A DNA stretch of 36,398 bases from NCBI GenBank assembly GCA_903772945.1, contig CAICTM010001132.1, positions 1 to 36,398 of the forward strand, given 5' to 3'. A program made the translations under genes and the position numbers. Of the stretch, positions 10,547-21,687 are shown piece by piece. Position 1 is the stretch's first letter. Every line of letters starts with the position of its first letter. A model generated the notes under the pieces. That model had not been told where the DNA came from, did no database searches, and was given only the letters and a program-made list of their open reading frames with translations. Origin of the DNA: Seminavis robusta. Lineage: Eukaryota; Bacillariophyta; Bacillariophyceae; Naviculales; Naviculaceae.

Positions 10547-12947
10547 ATGACAGGTCCACCCCGCCGCACCGCGAGCGAAGGCACGTCCAATACGACCACC
10601 CCCAGCCATACTACTAGTCCTTCACCGTTGCGTCGTGCCAATTCGGCTCCTCTTCCCGCCACCGATGAATGGGTGGATTCGATTCGGCATCACGTGACGT
10701 TCTCGGAGCGTCGCTTTGATGTCAACACACTCCCCGCTGATCTACGGAGGGTCTACTACCAACTGGAAGCCGCAGAGGGAGAAGAGTATGCCCTGGTCTT
10801 TGTCTTTATCGTACGAACGGCCTGTGAATTGCACAGAGCGTGGCATATGACTCTATTGACTTCCAAGATTTTGCGTCAAGGTGAGTTTTTATTGCTAGAG
10901 TACTAACAATTTGCATGCCTTGATATTGACTAACTGTCTTTCTCGTGTTGTATTAAATACAGTCAAAGATGCCTTTGGTATGCGTTGCACGTGGAACCTG
11001 GGAGTGATCAAATTGATTTTCCGGGTTAACGATGGCGCGTTTGAATTGCATCGTCGCATTCCCTACGATTACGACTCGGAATTCCAAGATCTCTACATGA
11101 AAATTGCCGTGGCGCTGACGGAAGGACACATTAACGTCCATGAAGCCCTCATTTTTCAAACCGAAACCAAACACGGCAAGCACACGGCGCCATCGGGCTT
11201 GTTTTTGCGTGACACACCGGGACGATTGCTCCTCTATCCACTCATGGCGTCTACTTGTACCGTCATTTTCTTTGGAGGCGATTGGTGGGATGCCGCCGTG
11301 GCGGCTATTACGGGAATCTCCACTGGATTGCTCGAATTTGCCATTACGTTTTGGGCTGATTTTAGTGGTGCTGGGCAATCCAAAATTCTCATTGATGTAC
11401 TGGCGGGATGTATCACGGGGATTATTGCTGGATTGTTTTATCGATATCAAGACAATATCCAGAGTAATGAATACTGTCTCTCGTCCATATTTTTGGGAAC
11501 ACTCTACTGGTTCTTTTACGGGACCGCCTTTGTCATTGGATTGCTCGAAATTATTGCGGGAGAATTGGAAACCGGTGTCACCCGATTTGTCGCCGTCAGT
11601 GTCAAGACGTTTGTGCTGGCATTGGGATCCGCCATTGGATTAATGATTGCCGTCGAAACCAATGTCTACGAAGCATGGACCAACTCGGCCAAACAGTGCA
11701 ATCAAATCATCCTAAATGATCACTGGTGGCGGATTCCACTCTATCTACTCTGTTCCGCCAGTGCACTGGGACAGTACCGATTCCCCATTGCCAATTACTG
11801 GCGGGGGCTTATCGTTCAACTGGTCGGATACGAAGTACAGTATCAAATGTTCCGATACTTTGAAAACAGACATGCTCGAGACTTTTTGGATACCGCCAGT
11901 TCCAACATTGCCGGAGCAGCCGCCGCTGTCTGTATGGCTCATATTCTCAGTTATCTCTGTGATACCGTCAACAAGTACTACAATGCACGACTTTTGATGC
12001 GAACACGCAATCCGGCCGCTCCGACCGAAAAAGCATTCCACAGTCCTATTGGCAAGTTTAGTTATGCCATCTCCAAAGGATACGTCCAGTTTGTCAGTTG
12101 TCTTGGGCTGGGCAAGAAATCATACGTCGAAGCGTTGAAAATGGAAAAGAAACTCTACAAAGATGTACAGGAATTCCGTGATCCCCAACATCCGCGACAA
12201 GAAATTCGACTCACGGCAGAAGAAGAGGCGGTATTGGTGGAAGCCATTGTCGAAGCGGAACACCTCAACATTTGGGCGTTGCTCATGCCGGCAGTGTACC
12301 AGTTGGTGCCCGGATCACTCATTGCCAAACTGTGGTACAATATCATTTTCCCACCACCACCGCTGCCATATGATCGTAATATTACGCTGGCCAACAATAA
12401 AACTGTGACCATTCAGGATCTCGTGCAGAATCCAGATTCCGACGCTGTCTTTTATGGACTCTGGGTGACATCCACGTCGTTAGCGTTGGGACTCATTGTT
12501 GGATTTGCCGTTGTGCAGACGTGGCAGATTATTTGGAGCCGTATCTTCCACGTGATCTTCCCCGACAAGAAGCAAGAAGAAATGACAGTGGACGAACTGG
12601 CCACCCAAAAGGTTCGACGAGCGCAAAAGAAACGACAACAAGTGCGGCAGCAGGGTGTCATGCAACTTCAGGAGGAGGAAGACGATCCCAGTGATGATTC
12701 GATTCACTCTTTGCTGACCAGTACGCAGCGAACAGCCTTGCCCATTTTGGCAGAAGAAGAGGAAGGCATGTCGTCGACTCCCAGCAAACAATCATCGTCC
12801 CTGAGATTCCGTCCCATTCATCAAGGTGACATGACGACAATAGACAACAACAACAATGTTGCAGAACCCACACTGGTGACTATGCAAATGGAGAAACTGG
12901 AAAACACCGAAGGAGTCGAGATCTCCTCCAAGGATCATCAAGTGTAG
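10547..12947 (+). CDS. ThrE-family multi-pass membrane protein (putative amino-acid exporter)
   Basis: Two exons, 10547-10880 and 10963-12947, flank an 82-bp GTGAGT...ACAG intron of phase 1 and give about 772 residues. The start at 10547 is chosen for its ACCACCATG context. The same frame is open back to 10220. After a Ser/Thr/Pro-rich N-terminus comes the cytosolic ThrE/YjjP alpha-beta domain (residues about 70-200), then the family hallmark FFGGDWWD at about 214-221, followed by some ten hydrophobic segments including DVLAGCITGIIAGLF and LLEIIAGELETG. A late hydrophobic pair (near LWVTSTSLALGLIVGFAVV) precedes a Gln/Glu-rich cytoplasmic tail. Bacterial ThrE members export Thr/Ser, and the yeast relative is Prm10. 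The substrate here is inferred only from family membership. The tail is longer than in bacterial relatives. Confidence 0.88.
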
Positions 12948-14523
12948 CAAAGGTTGCGGGGGAGCGGTGCTACTAGTTGTGGTTTGATGGTGGAGGATGC
13001 TATTGAGAGCTGTGCGGCGGTGTCGAGTACCCTGGACCTTTGTGGTGCGATTTGACGAATGCAACTTCGATCCTTTCATGTTTTAGAAGACGTAGGCAAT
13101 AAAGAAATACTAAACTTCATCATAAGGGAATGGTTGGGTGCATTGCAACTTTCCTGATCATGGGCCCTCTAGGAGAAGAGAGCGTCCAAATGAGGCTCTT
13201 CGAATGCTTTCAAAATACCGGTAAGGTCTGGCTTGACTGCTCCACACACATGAATGTGAAAGGTTTTCACAGATCCAATCTTCGGCCATTCAAGAGTAGC
13301 CCAGAACCTCTTGCAATGAGTGGGGTTCCTCTATGGCAACAAGCCTAGCTAGAAACGCAAGCACATCATTCACAAAGAGAAGGAGCCTTCACAAAGCTTT
13401 GACTGCATGAGATGGGCCTTGATATTGGTGGTTTGAACATGCTCTTATGAGGTAGCAGTTCCACCTGCCTTGCTTGTGTCAAGTTGGATCCAACTTCGGC
13501 AGGCTGCTGCCCAACAACCATGGAATGTTGGTTGCACTTCAGTTGTGGTAGCCTTTGTGGTTTTGATTGTCCCTGTGATGCATGAAGGAACATGTGGCCA
13601 AAGGAATTGGAAGGGTCCTTCGCTTCGCAGCCTAAAAACTTTGGTCCCACGGATGAGCCTACCGTAGTTGCCTGCCTGCTCCAGGGTGAGGGCATACTTC
13701 ACGGTGTTCCAAGTTTGCCATGTAGTGCATGTAGTCCCCGTCCATTTCTACTAGCTAGTGACTCCATCCATAAGCTTTTGATGATACTAGTTAATCTGGG
13801 CGTTCTCTTGCAACTCCTGATGCAGCCAAGAGGCAGAGCGAATGGAAAGGCAACTGGGTTTGACCAGGTTTCAGAGTGGCTGGGGCGGCTTGAGAGTTGT
13901 GGGCCAAGCCTGACAGGCAATCTATTCATTCAGCTGCCGCGAAGTCCGAATTCGTTTTAAATACCATTCGCCTGATGGAATAAACAGCAAAGGGCTCCAA
14001 CTTGCAATTTGGGGCTCAGCCAGCCTTACTCCTGCCTGCTTTGCAACGAGGCAGTTTTGTGGCGACCATTATTTCGTCTTTTGGTCACCCACAAGCAACG
14101 GACTGTACACTGCTGAGCAGGATTTGGTACCCGTCTCCAGGCTTCTTGAGCTTACCATTTACCATACGACATGCGACTGTACCTGGTACGGGTGCTTGGG
14201 AACCCCACCACCACCAACAGGGACATAAGGTGTCATTGGAGGTAGCGCAACAATCACTAATAAAATTATTAATTTATTTCTTCTTCAGTGTTAACCTGGT
14301 TTACATCATGGTATATTTTATATTATCGAATTTCACCGGCTCATCTTTCTTCCTCGATTGAATGCATGGCTTTGGCGAATTGATGACTGTGCCGCCATGC
14401 CAATGTAGTCAGCCATGTAGTCTATCTTTTGCTTGGAATCCAACACGAGTGCCGACCTTTTGGCTCGGCATCAATAGAGGACGGTACCGGTAGTAGAGGA
14501 ATCACAAAATCATAAATTCACCA
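12948..14523. other. Intergenic region, no gene seen
   Basis: Only short frames without recognisable features (for example 13592-13960 and 14002-14361, both plus). An AT-rich segment lies at 14256-14330, a CCTAGCTAG motif near 13343 and a GGTACCGGTA palindrome at 14483-14492, about 30 bp before the next start codon. Confidence 0.5.
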
Positions 14524-17500
14524 ATGTGGAACCAAACTCGTGTGTTACCCTTGTTGTCGTGCTTGTGCCTTTTGGCAAGCCCTGCCTTGGCGTCAGAGCC
14601 ACTCCTGCGCAACCTTCGCAATAGGGGGCTGGAGGCAGCTGCAAAGGCAGAAGGTAAGAAGACGGATGAAGCAAAGACAGAAGAAGAATCCAAGCCCAAA
14701 GACAGTGGGTACAGTCCTCAGAAGGCTTTCTTGCTGGATGATGTGAAATGCCGCCACGTGGACCTCTTTGCTCCACCCGCTGATATCAACAAGGATGCTA
14801 GCGGGAGGAGGTTGAATCAGTTGAGTTATGCCCAACAGAAAAGTAGTTGGAACAGACGTACAGAGTCAGAACCGGCTCTGGATCCCTTTACCGACGATGA
14901 AACCGGTGACGACGCGGTCCCTGAATCCACGACGGATGATACCCCTGTGCCAGAAAGCAAGCAACCACCTCGCCCTCATGAACTGTCGGACATTCCCCTG
15001 GACCCAATCATTAGCTATGGTGAATTGGAAAATGGACTGCAGTACTATATAGTCCCCAATGATGACCCACCAGGAAAACTGGAATTTCGCCTTCACATTG
15101 ATGCCGGTGCCAACTTTGAGACTGATCCCTTTGATGGAGGAGCTCATTTTCTGGAGCACATGATGTTCCAAACCACTCGGACTCACCCAGATGGAGACCT
15201 TATTCCTGCCTTTCAACGGCTTGGATTGGGCTTTGGCATCCATGTCAATGCGTATACTACAGTGGATGAGACCGTCTACTTTTTGGGATTGCCCAACACG
15301 GACAATGATACCATTGCTGAGAGCATGAACTGGATGCGTGATGTCTTGGATGGGGCCCTCATAGAAGAAGAAGAAATTGAAGCCGAACGGGGAGTTGTCA
15401 TTTCCGAACTGGAAGCCAGGGATTCCATTGGAAGACGGCTTACCAGGGAGCTGTACGCATGGGTATTGCCGGATAATCTCCTCTCGGACCGCTTTGTGCT
15501 TGGAACCGAAAGTACCATCGCCACGATGGAACGTCCTCTGTTTGAGGAATACTACGGTAACTACTATGTACCTCGAAGAGCTACCTTCATTGCAGCTGGA
15601 GATATCAATGTTGCAGAAATGGAGGCACTCATCGAAGAGTACTTTGGCAGTACTGCAGACGCGGGTGATCGTGGAGACCCTGTGGACTACGGCCCGGTCC
15701 CTGTGGGTCAGGGCCTTCAGACCAATGTCTTCCAAGACGAAGAGTTGGTAGGAGCTCAAATCACCATTAATACCATGGTCCCGCAGGGCCCTCTCCCAGA
15801 CACGGAAGCGCAGCGAATTGAAGACATGAAAATCTCCATTGCCAATACTGTTGTTTCCAATCGTTTGTTCGACCTTGGCAGCCCTTCCAACAGTACCATC
15901 TTTTCAGGAGCGGCAGGCTTTTCTCATCTTTACGATTTTGCCCAAATTGCAAGCATCTCCGTTTATCCAAAAGAGGGTCTCTGGAAAGAGGCCGTCTCGG
16001 TCATGGAACAAGAAGTTCGTAGGTTTCTGGAACATGGCTTCACGCAGTTTGAAGTGGACGAAGCCAAAGCCTCTCGACTGAATGCGTATCAACAACGGGT
16101 TCTTGGAAAGGGTTCACGTAGCTCGGCATACTTTGCTGGTACTCTCAATGCGGCGGTAAGTTTTGACTGATTTGAGCGCTGAGCGATGCCGTTGTAGTAT
16201 CCTCATTCGCAGGTTCCTTGTCGGCATCTCGTTCTGTGTCCAGGTGAATGGAAATTTTGTGTTTTCCTCTCCAGAAGAGGACCTTCGCATTGCCGAACTC
16301 GCTTTGGATGAAATCACCCCAGAAGTTTTGCACGAAGTCTTCTCCAACATTTGGAACACAAGTGATATCAACCTGTATCTTGCTATCGCCGAGATCGACG
16401 GCACACAAGACGAAGTTGCAGAGGAACTGAAGATGCTCTGGTTGGACAGTCAAAGTGTCCCGGTAGACCCCCCGGTGGAGGAAGAACCTGTGGTGTGGGC
16501 GTATACTGACTTTGGTGAGCCTGGCACTGTTATCGAGGACAGCTTTGTGGAAGATCTTGAAATTCGTCAGATGACTCTGTCGAACAATGTAAAAGTGAAC
16601 TTGAAACAGACAGACTTTGAGGAAGGGGTCATCCGTTTCCGGGCTCGGTTTGGACTTGGACAGTTGACTCAACCCAAGGATGCAACTTATTTGGACAGTT
16701 TTACGGACTACGTATTCGGCAATGGAGGTCTCCAAAACCATACTGTTGTTGAAATTGACAGTGCTTTGACGGGCAAGACCGTCGGGATATCTTTTGGAAT
16801 CTCCCAGGACTACTTTTCTTTGTCTGGATATGCCAACCCATTTGACCTGGAGTTTGCGTTGCAACTCTTGACAGCTCACTTTGTTGATCCAGGCTGGGAC
16901 GAAACGGCTCTCGGATGGTTTCGTGATGGAATTCCTGATGTTTTGGACAGCATCAAGTATAGTTTGAATGGTGCCTACAGCTACCAGCTGTTTCCGTATC
17001 TATTCGGAGGAGATGAAAGGTGGACAGCTCCCACGGAGGAAGGATTGTTTGGTCTTGAAATTCCGGATGCGCAAACCTGGCTCACGCCTTCTCTCGAGAG
17101 CGGACATATTGAATTGTCCATTGTCGGCGATTTCAACGAGACCGAGACTGTCAATCTTCTGCTGGAGACCATTGGTGCCATTCCAGAACGAGATGCCTCG
17201 CCGCCTGAGATCACAGACGAAATGCGCGCAATCGACATTCCCGTTGCCCCGCAAGCAGAGACATTCGCCTACGAAAGCAAGATCCCTACTGCTGGTGCTT
17301 TCATTGTGTGGAGGATTCCTTCGTTTGTAAGTCAAGACATAGGGTTATTGCGTCGTTTCAATTTGCTTGCTGGAGTGTTCCGCGACAGGATGAGAGTCAA
17401 AATCCGAGAGGAGTTGGGTGGTTCCTACTCTCCTGGTGCTAGCTCGATCATGAGCGATGCTTTTGAATATGGATTTTTCATGACCAATGCCATTGGAGTG

Positions 17501-17833
17501 AACGATGAAGTCGAAGTCTTCACAGAAATCACCTTGGCAATTGCCGCCAACATATCGCAAGCCGATATTACACAAGATGAATTCGAACGCGCCCTCTTCC
17601 CCTTCCAGAGTGAAAGGGCTGATGACCTCCAAAGCAACAGCTACTGGTTGGGCACTGTGATGGATGGTTCTCAGGCCAATCCCCAGCAGCTCGATTGGTC
17701 CCGCGGTCGCGACGAATTCTACGAGGACCTAACGGTGGAGGAGATCAACGATTTGGTAGAGTACCTGTCGCCAGACATTGCCTATCAGTTCGGAATCATT
17801 GCAGTGAACTCGACTGACGCTGACGCGGAGTAG
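14524..17833 (+). CDS. Secreted M16-family zinc metallopeptidase, PqqL-like
   Basis: Two exons, 14524-16155 and 16244-17833, are joined by an 88-bp phase-0 intron (GTAAGT...CCAG), giving 1073 residues. Residues 1-24 form a signal peptide ending ALA-SEP, with no Phe at the cleavage site, so secretion or an endomembrane site is likelier than the plastid. Residues 25-155 are a charged linker rich in Glu, Asp and Pro. The first M16 lobe holds the inverted zinc motif HFLEH (208-212) and the distal ligand Glu in ERGVVISE (288-295). The surrounding HFLEHMMF...HVNAYTTVDETVYFLGLP resembles bacterial PqqL. The second, inactive lobe is in exon 2, with the helix-rich REELGGSYSPGAS segment expected there. 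M16 enzymes cleave small peptides and signal sequences inside a clam-shell chamber. The substrate here is unknown. An alternative reading is a processing peptidase, but the signal peptide and similarity pattern favour PqqL-like. Confidence 0.92.
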
Positions 17834-18192
17834 CTACTTGTCGCCAGCATCCAAGAAGACTCTGTAAGGGAATAGTGGGCTATCTGTAAGAAAATAGTGG
17901 TGGGCTACTGTGTTTCCAAAAACTTGACTATCTTTGTTTAGCTAAGGTACATGTATCCATCAAGCGGCAAAGACCCAAGAAGCGTTCATTGGGCTGCCCC
18001 GACATGCTAGAAAAGGAGAAAGGGCGCCGTCGCCTCCTCCCGAACAATTCACAAGAAATCACAGCCGTCGCCTCTTCCTTTTCGAACAACTCGCACTAAA
18101 CAGCAACAATGGCCGCGATGATCGCACCGAGGCGAGCGACCCTTCCACGCCACCGCTTTTGTCAGTGTTTGCTTTCTTACTTACTTACTTAC
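17834..18192. other. Intergenic region with small direct repeats and a possible short ORF
   Basis: It lies between convergent genes. A short imperfect tandem duplication (CTGTAAGGGAATAGTGGGCTAT then CTGTAAGAAAATAGTGG) lies at about 17860-17907. A second imperfect direct repeat (GCCGTCGCCTC...CGAACAA) lies at about 18027-18095. An ATG at 18109 opens a 34-codon frame, listed separately. Confidence 0.5.
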
Positions 18193-18213
18193 TTACTTGT
18201 GGTAGGCTCGTAA
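18109..18213 (+). CDS. Possible 34-residue ORF overlapping the 3' end of the ARM-like gene
   Basis: The ATG sits in a good context (CAACAATGGCC), and the frame encodes MAAMIAPRRATLPRH, then a hydrophobic stretch produced by the TTAC repeat, with a stop at 18211-18213. It overlaps the last codons of the minus-strand gene. It could be the truncated start of a gene, or chance. I see no homology. Confidence 0.15.
   Translation: MAAMIAPRRATLPRHRFCQCLLSYLLTYLLVVGS
18177..18198. repeat. TTAC microsatellite (5.5 units)
   Basis: Five exact TTAC units plus TT. On the minus strand the repeat reads AAGTAAGTAAG..., so it supplies the last Lys codon and the TAA stop of the ARM-like gene and also creates serial GTAAGT splice-donor-like sites. 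Confidence 0.9.
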
Positions 18214-19053
18214 GACCATTTCCGTAAAGTCGGCGGCTTGGTTCACGAGAAACGCGTCGTGCGGGAAAACGGCAATGGCAAGAGCGACAGTGGGAAGGGC
18301 CTCTGTTTTCATGACGGTGATATTATAGAATCCCAAGTGGCAAAGAGTTGCCAGCAGAGCACACGCCACCTTTTGGACGTAGTCCACTGTTGGATGCGAC
18401 ACACATGCCGCCACGATCGACGAAATGCCTTGGAGTTCATGGATAAAATCGTACGCCATTTCCTGCTGTTGGCAGTTGTCGCCGTGAGCGTACTCGCACA
18501 AGTACATGATCATGTACATACCATTGCGCTGAAGAACGCTTCGTTTGGGATAGAGCCGCATGACCTCGACAATCGCTGCGAGAACCCCTGCTTTTCGAAG
18601 GAACGAGAACACGTCGAACTTCCCCGCGAGATTCTTCTCCTTGAAGCAGTACACGAACCAGCCGAGGCAAGAGAAGAGTTCTTCTTGAACCTCTTCATTG
18701 TGTTGCCACTGTTTCATGAAGACCAGAAGAGAAAGGGGGCCTCCGATCGCGACAAATTGATCGCACTGAATCGGGTCACGCCGAAACGTCTCCACCATGT
18801 CGTATGCATACTTCGTCACTTTGTTGGCGCCGACCGCCGATGTTGGAGCGATCGATGGCATCAAAGGCAACCTTCCTATTTTCGTTGGAGATTCTTGATT
18901 GGAAAGCACCGTTGATGTGACTACTGTTGCGGCCGCTGGACAAGACGACGCCTTGTCAGGACGAGCCATCACGGCAATCGCGTTTGGCTGCGCCGCCATC
19001 TTTCGAGAGCGCTTGGCGCTAGGAGCCAAGACATCGTTAGAACGTTTCGTCAT
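18193..19053 (-). CDS. Armadillo-like helical repeat protein, function unknown
   Basis: An open frame of 286 residues from the ATG at 19053 (GGAAATGACG context). The frame continues 22 codons further upstream without an ATG, so a start in an upstream exon cannot be excluded. The first 75 residues are Lys/Ala/Ser-rich and carry a basic KRSRK patch that could be a nuclear localisation signal. From about residue 80 the sequence is a run of amphipathic helices of the ARM type (SLLVFMKQWQHNEEVQEEL, FSFLRKAGVLAAIVEVMR, VQKVACALLATLCHLG). Such folds bind proteins, and the partner is unknown. The stop lies within a TTAC microsatellite. The repeat also makes a perfect CAA/GTAAGT donor. Splicing from there to an acceptor at 18007 would give a 26-residue alternative tail, but that intron (about 190 bp) is longer than the others here. 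Confidence 0.72.
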   Translation of the reverse strand: MTKRSNDVLAPSAKRSRKMAAQPNAIAVMARPDKASSCPAAATVVTSTVLSNQESPTKIGRLPLMPSIAPTSAVGANKVTKYAYDMVETFRRDPIQCDQFVAIGGPLSLLVFMKQWQHNEEVQEELFSCLGWFVYCFKEKNLAGKFDVFSFLRKAGVLAAIVEVMRLYPKRSVLQRNGMYMIMYLCEYAHGDNCQQQEMAYDFIHELQGISSIVAACVSHPTVDYVQKVACALLATLCHLGFYNITVMKTEALPTVALAIAVFPHDAFLVNQAADFTEMVLRAYHK

Positions 19054-19119
19054 TTCCTTGCTTTCGATTGATTTGGCACTACGTAGACGTTGTTGGAGAT
19101 GCGAAAGAGACTGCACCAC

Positions 19120-19428
19120 GAGACCGTGTTGGGTGCGATTTGATTATTAGGAAAAAAATGAGAAGCATCACGAAACAGTTTCAAGAGTGCACAGAACCTT
19201 GGAAGACTACCGGTACGGTACTGGTGCGGTACCGGTACGGGGTGCCGGTACGGTAGCCGTGGCCAAAAGTGGTTGCCTCCCAGGAGAGAAATGCTGTTTC
19301 AAAGAATAGTCTACTACTCTAGCTAGAGAGGGCAAGGAAAAAGATCACAGGGCGTCCCATGGCATTAGTACCGAAAGCTCACGCTTTCCCTGGTACAGTG
19401 GTGACTGGCTATGTACTCATGTGCTAGT
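19120..19428. other. Intergenic region with a GTACCGG palindrome cluster
   Basis: It lies upstream of the ARM-like gene and downstream of the LRR gene. It holds the cluster at 19209-19256 and a TCTAGCTAGAGA motif near 19318. No gene is seen. Confidence 0.5.
19209..19256. repeat. Cluster of overlapping CGGTAC/GTACCG palindromes
   Basis: About 48 bp made of overlapping ACCGGTACGG, GGTACTGG, GGTACCGGTACGG and GCCGGTACGG units, nearly all self-complementary. It lies about 155-205 bp upstream of the ARM-like start codon. Similar units occur at 24349-24369 and 14483-14492. Confidence 0.75.
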
Positions 19429-21687
19429 CTAGTTCACCGGGCAAGGAGAACAACGGCAACCGCAGAGGAAGGTCTCCTGGCAGATTGAATTCTTGCTTTT
19501 GACTCCATAACACTGTCTGCCAAAGCACCTGGTTTCCACCTGGAGCATTTTGTCACACAGTTTTTCTGCAATTCTGCCTGACAAGGATGTGTTCATGATT
19601 ACCAAGCTTGTCAATTTTTCCAAGGCAAGTAACTCCTCAGGAAGCGTTCCAGATAAGTTGGTGTTCTGCAGTTCAAGTGTCTTTAGGCCAGGTGCTAGAC
19701 CAACTTCTGTTGGAATGGAGCCTGAGATATTGTTGCCATTGATTTGAAGGGACCGCAAATGTGTGAGTTTGGAAAACAGTTCCGAGCGAAGTGTTCCATT
19801 CAACTTGTTGGAGCCCAGATTTAAACCACTCAGATCTAAAAGGGAAACGGATGGCTTGAGTGATGAAAAGTGCGTAGTGAACCAATATTCACCATACTCA
19901 CTGGTCAACTCCAACAAGGCTTCTGGCAAAGTTCCAGATACTGAGTTCCCATGTAAATCCAGCCGCACCTAGTTGCATGTCAGGCCACCTGAAAAATAGT
20001 ATAAGCATACTTCCATCACATTCTCTGCTTGCTTACCAACTTCTCTAACTTTCCAAGCTGGCTTGGAATAGTTCTGTGAATATTCCAGTCCATCAAACTT
20101 AGGAATTTTAGGTCTGTAAGAGTGCCGATTTCAGCTGTTGATAAAAGAGGGACATGATTGAGTCATGGTCACAACCACCCTCAGCCAAGTAAGCAAGGCC
20201 AGCAAGAATTCTTACATGGGATTGGTACCTCTTCTCCAAGAGTCCGGCTTGAGAAGGAAAGTGTTTCCAGCTGTTGTGTTCTTTGAACAACTTCTTGGAG
20301 GGCATCTTCTGTGTTCAGTCCAGGACACTGTTGAATGATAAGAGACAGTAGGCCAGGAAGCTGAACAATTTCAATAGGCACTGAGCCTGGGTGGGGTGGA
20401 GCATACAATGTGTCGATCTTTTGTTGGTTGAAAAGACATTTCAAAACCACCGGGACATACCAGCTAGATCTGTCTTCGTCAACACCAGCGCAGATAGACT
20501 GCACAACTTGCCAATCTCTGAGGGTATGTGCCCAGAAAGGTGGCCATTAGCAATCATGAGCCTGGTGACACTCTGCAGCAGACCAAACTCAGTTGGGATT
20601 GTTCCAACAAGTCTTGTTGAAAGCAACCCCAACTCAGTCAACTTGGTCAGCAATCCAAACTCTGTGGGGATGGTCCCTTTGAGTTGCAATTGTCCACGAA
20701 ATGAGACCAACACAACACTTTCCCTCAGCAAACATATCTCTGGAGGAATTTTCCCTTCCATGTTGTTTGCCAGTTCAAATGTCAATGTTTTTAGCCCCCC
20801 CATCTCATTGCAGTAATTACTTGAGTCATCATCAAAGAACGGGATTTGTTCCCAATAGCATTCATTGGTGTCCCAGTCCAGCCATCCATCGTTTTAACCC
20901 AGTGGTCTCCTCTGGTAGCATAGTAGAATGTGGCCAGAGCAAATCTTTGCTTTAGTCTCCAGTTTGGTAGATTGGCCAGGGCAGCACTTTGATTGTTGAT
21001 GTTGTGAGCCAGCCATTGGTAGGCTTTGGACTGAGGAGTCTTTGAGTTTTCCATGGCCTTCCTGGTATATTCAGGTAAATCTAGAGCTAGCGAATCCAAA
21101 GGGCTCGTTGGTGCATTATCGAACCCCTGGTATCTTGAGGAGTTTTGAAACGCTGTTGATTGGATATTGTTGTTGTCATTGTTGTTGCTGTGCCCTTCAC
21201 TAGAAATCGCCATAACAGCCAGGAGTATCACAATAACCGCAAAGAGAACAACATTGACTTCAAACGAAAGGACGCGGAGCAATTTCTGCCTCCAGTGCTG
21301 CTTTGATCTCTGGTTTGGATGCATGGGCTCAGTGTTCTGGTCTAGTAGATTGACAACCTCATTATTCTCTGTCATGGTATGAGAGACGACGGCATTCATG
21401 GGTGCTTCATTGTCCTGTATCGTACCAGGTCCATTCACAGGAAAGGCACCAGGCCATGTTACCGGTATGTCTACGCCTGTACTTTGTGGTTCCTCGGTGT
21501 CTTGTAGTACACGGGGGCTTTCCTGTAGCATATCTATTATTACTGGAATTCCCACTGGCGGTATTGTCCGGGTAACTTCTTGCCGTGTTGCTGCTGCTTT
21601 GTGGCAATCAACGTTGTGGTGTGTGGTTCTAGAAGAGGATATCATCTTGTGGTTCCCAATGGAAACCATCTCAACGTCCGCAGCCAT
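19429..21687 (-). CDS. LRR receptor-like membrane protein with a one-base frameshift
   Basis: Four exons on the minus strand: 21687-20461, 20386-20216, 20134-20037 and 19968-19429. The introns are 74, 81 and 68 bp with donors GTATGT, GTAAGA and GTAAGC. Each join restores an LRR exactly (TKTDLAG/SVPIEIVQ, VPIP/SEIGTLTDL, LGKLEKL/VRLDLHGN). The model is about 678 residues: a cytoplasmic N-terminus (1-144), one membrane helix (about 145-162, VVLFAVIVILLAVMA), an Asn-rich linker, the diatom pre-LRR block (LPNWRLKQRFALATFYYATRGDHW), about ten plant-type LxGxIP repeats, and a C-terminal Cys-rich cap (CGCRCSPCP). No kinase domain is present. At a T4 run (20893-20896; AAAA on the coding strand) one base is missing. 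The frame then runs into a stop near 20791, while the canonical DGWLDWDTNECYW continues in the next frame. It is therefore either a young pseudogene or a sequencing indel. Confidence 0.82.
20893..20896 (-). other. Putative single-base deletion in the LRR gene
   Basis: In the frame used up to here the coding strand reads W-V-K-T-M-D-G-W. One extra A in the A4 run would give W-V-K-N-D-G-W and continue into WDTNECYW and the LRRs. Adding one base also makes exon 1 end in phase 1, as its intron requires. Confidence 0.75.

Noticed and set aside
14866..15759. 297-codon minus-strand ORF
   Set aside because: It is the antisense shadow of the first exon of the M16 peptidase, which has clear motifs.
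18238..18915. 225-codon plus-strand ORF
   Set aside because: Antisense shadow of the ARM-like gene; no motif.
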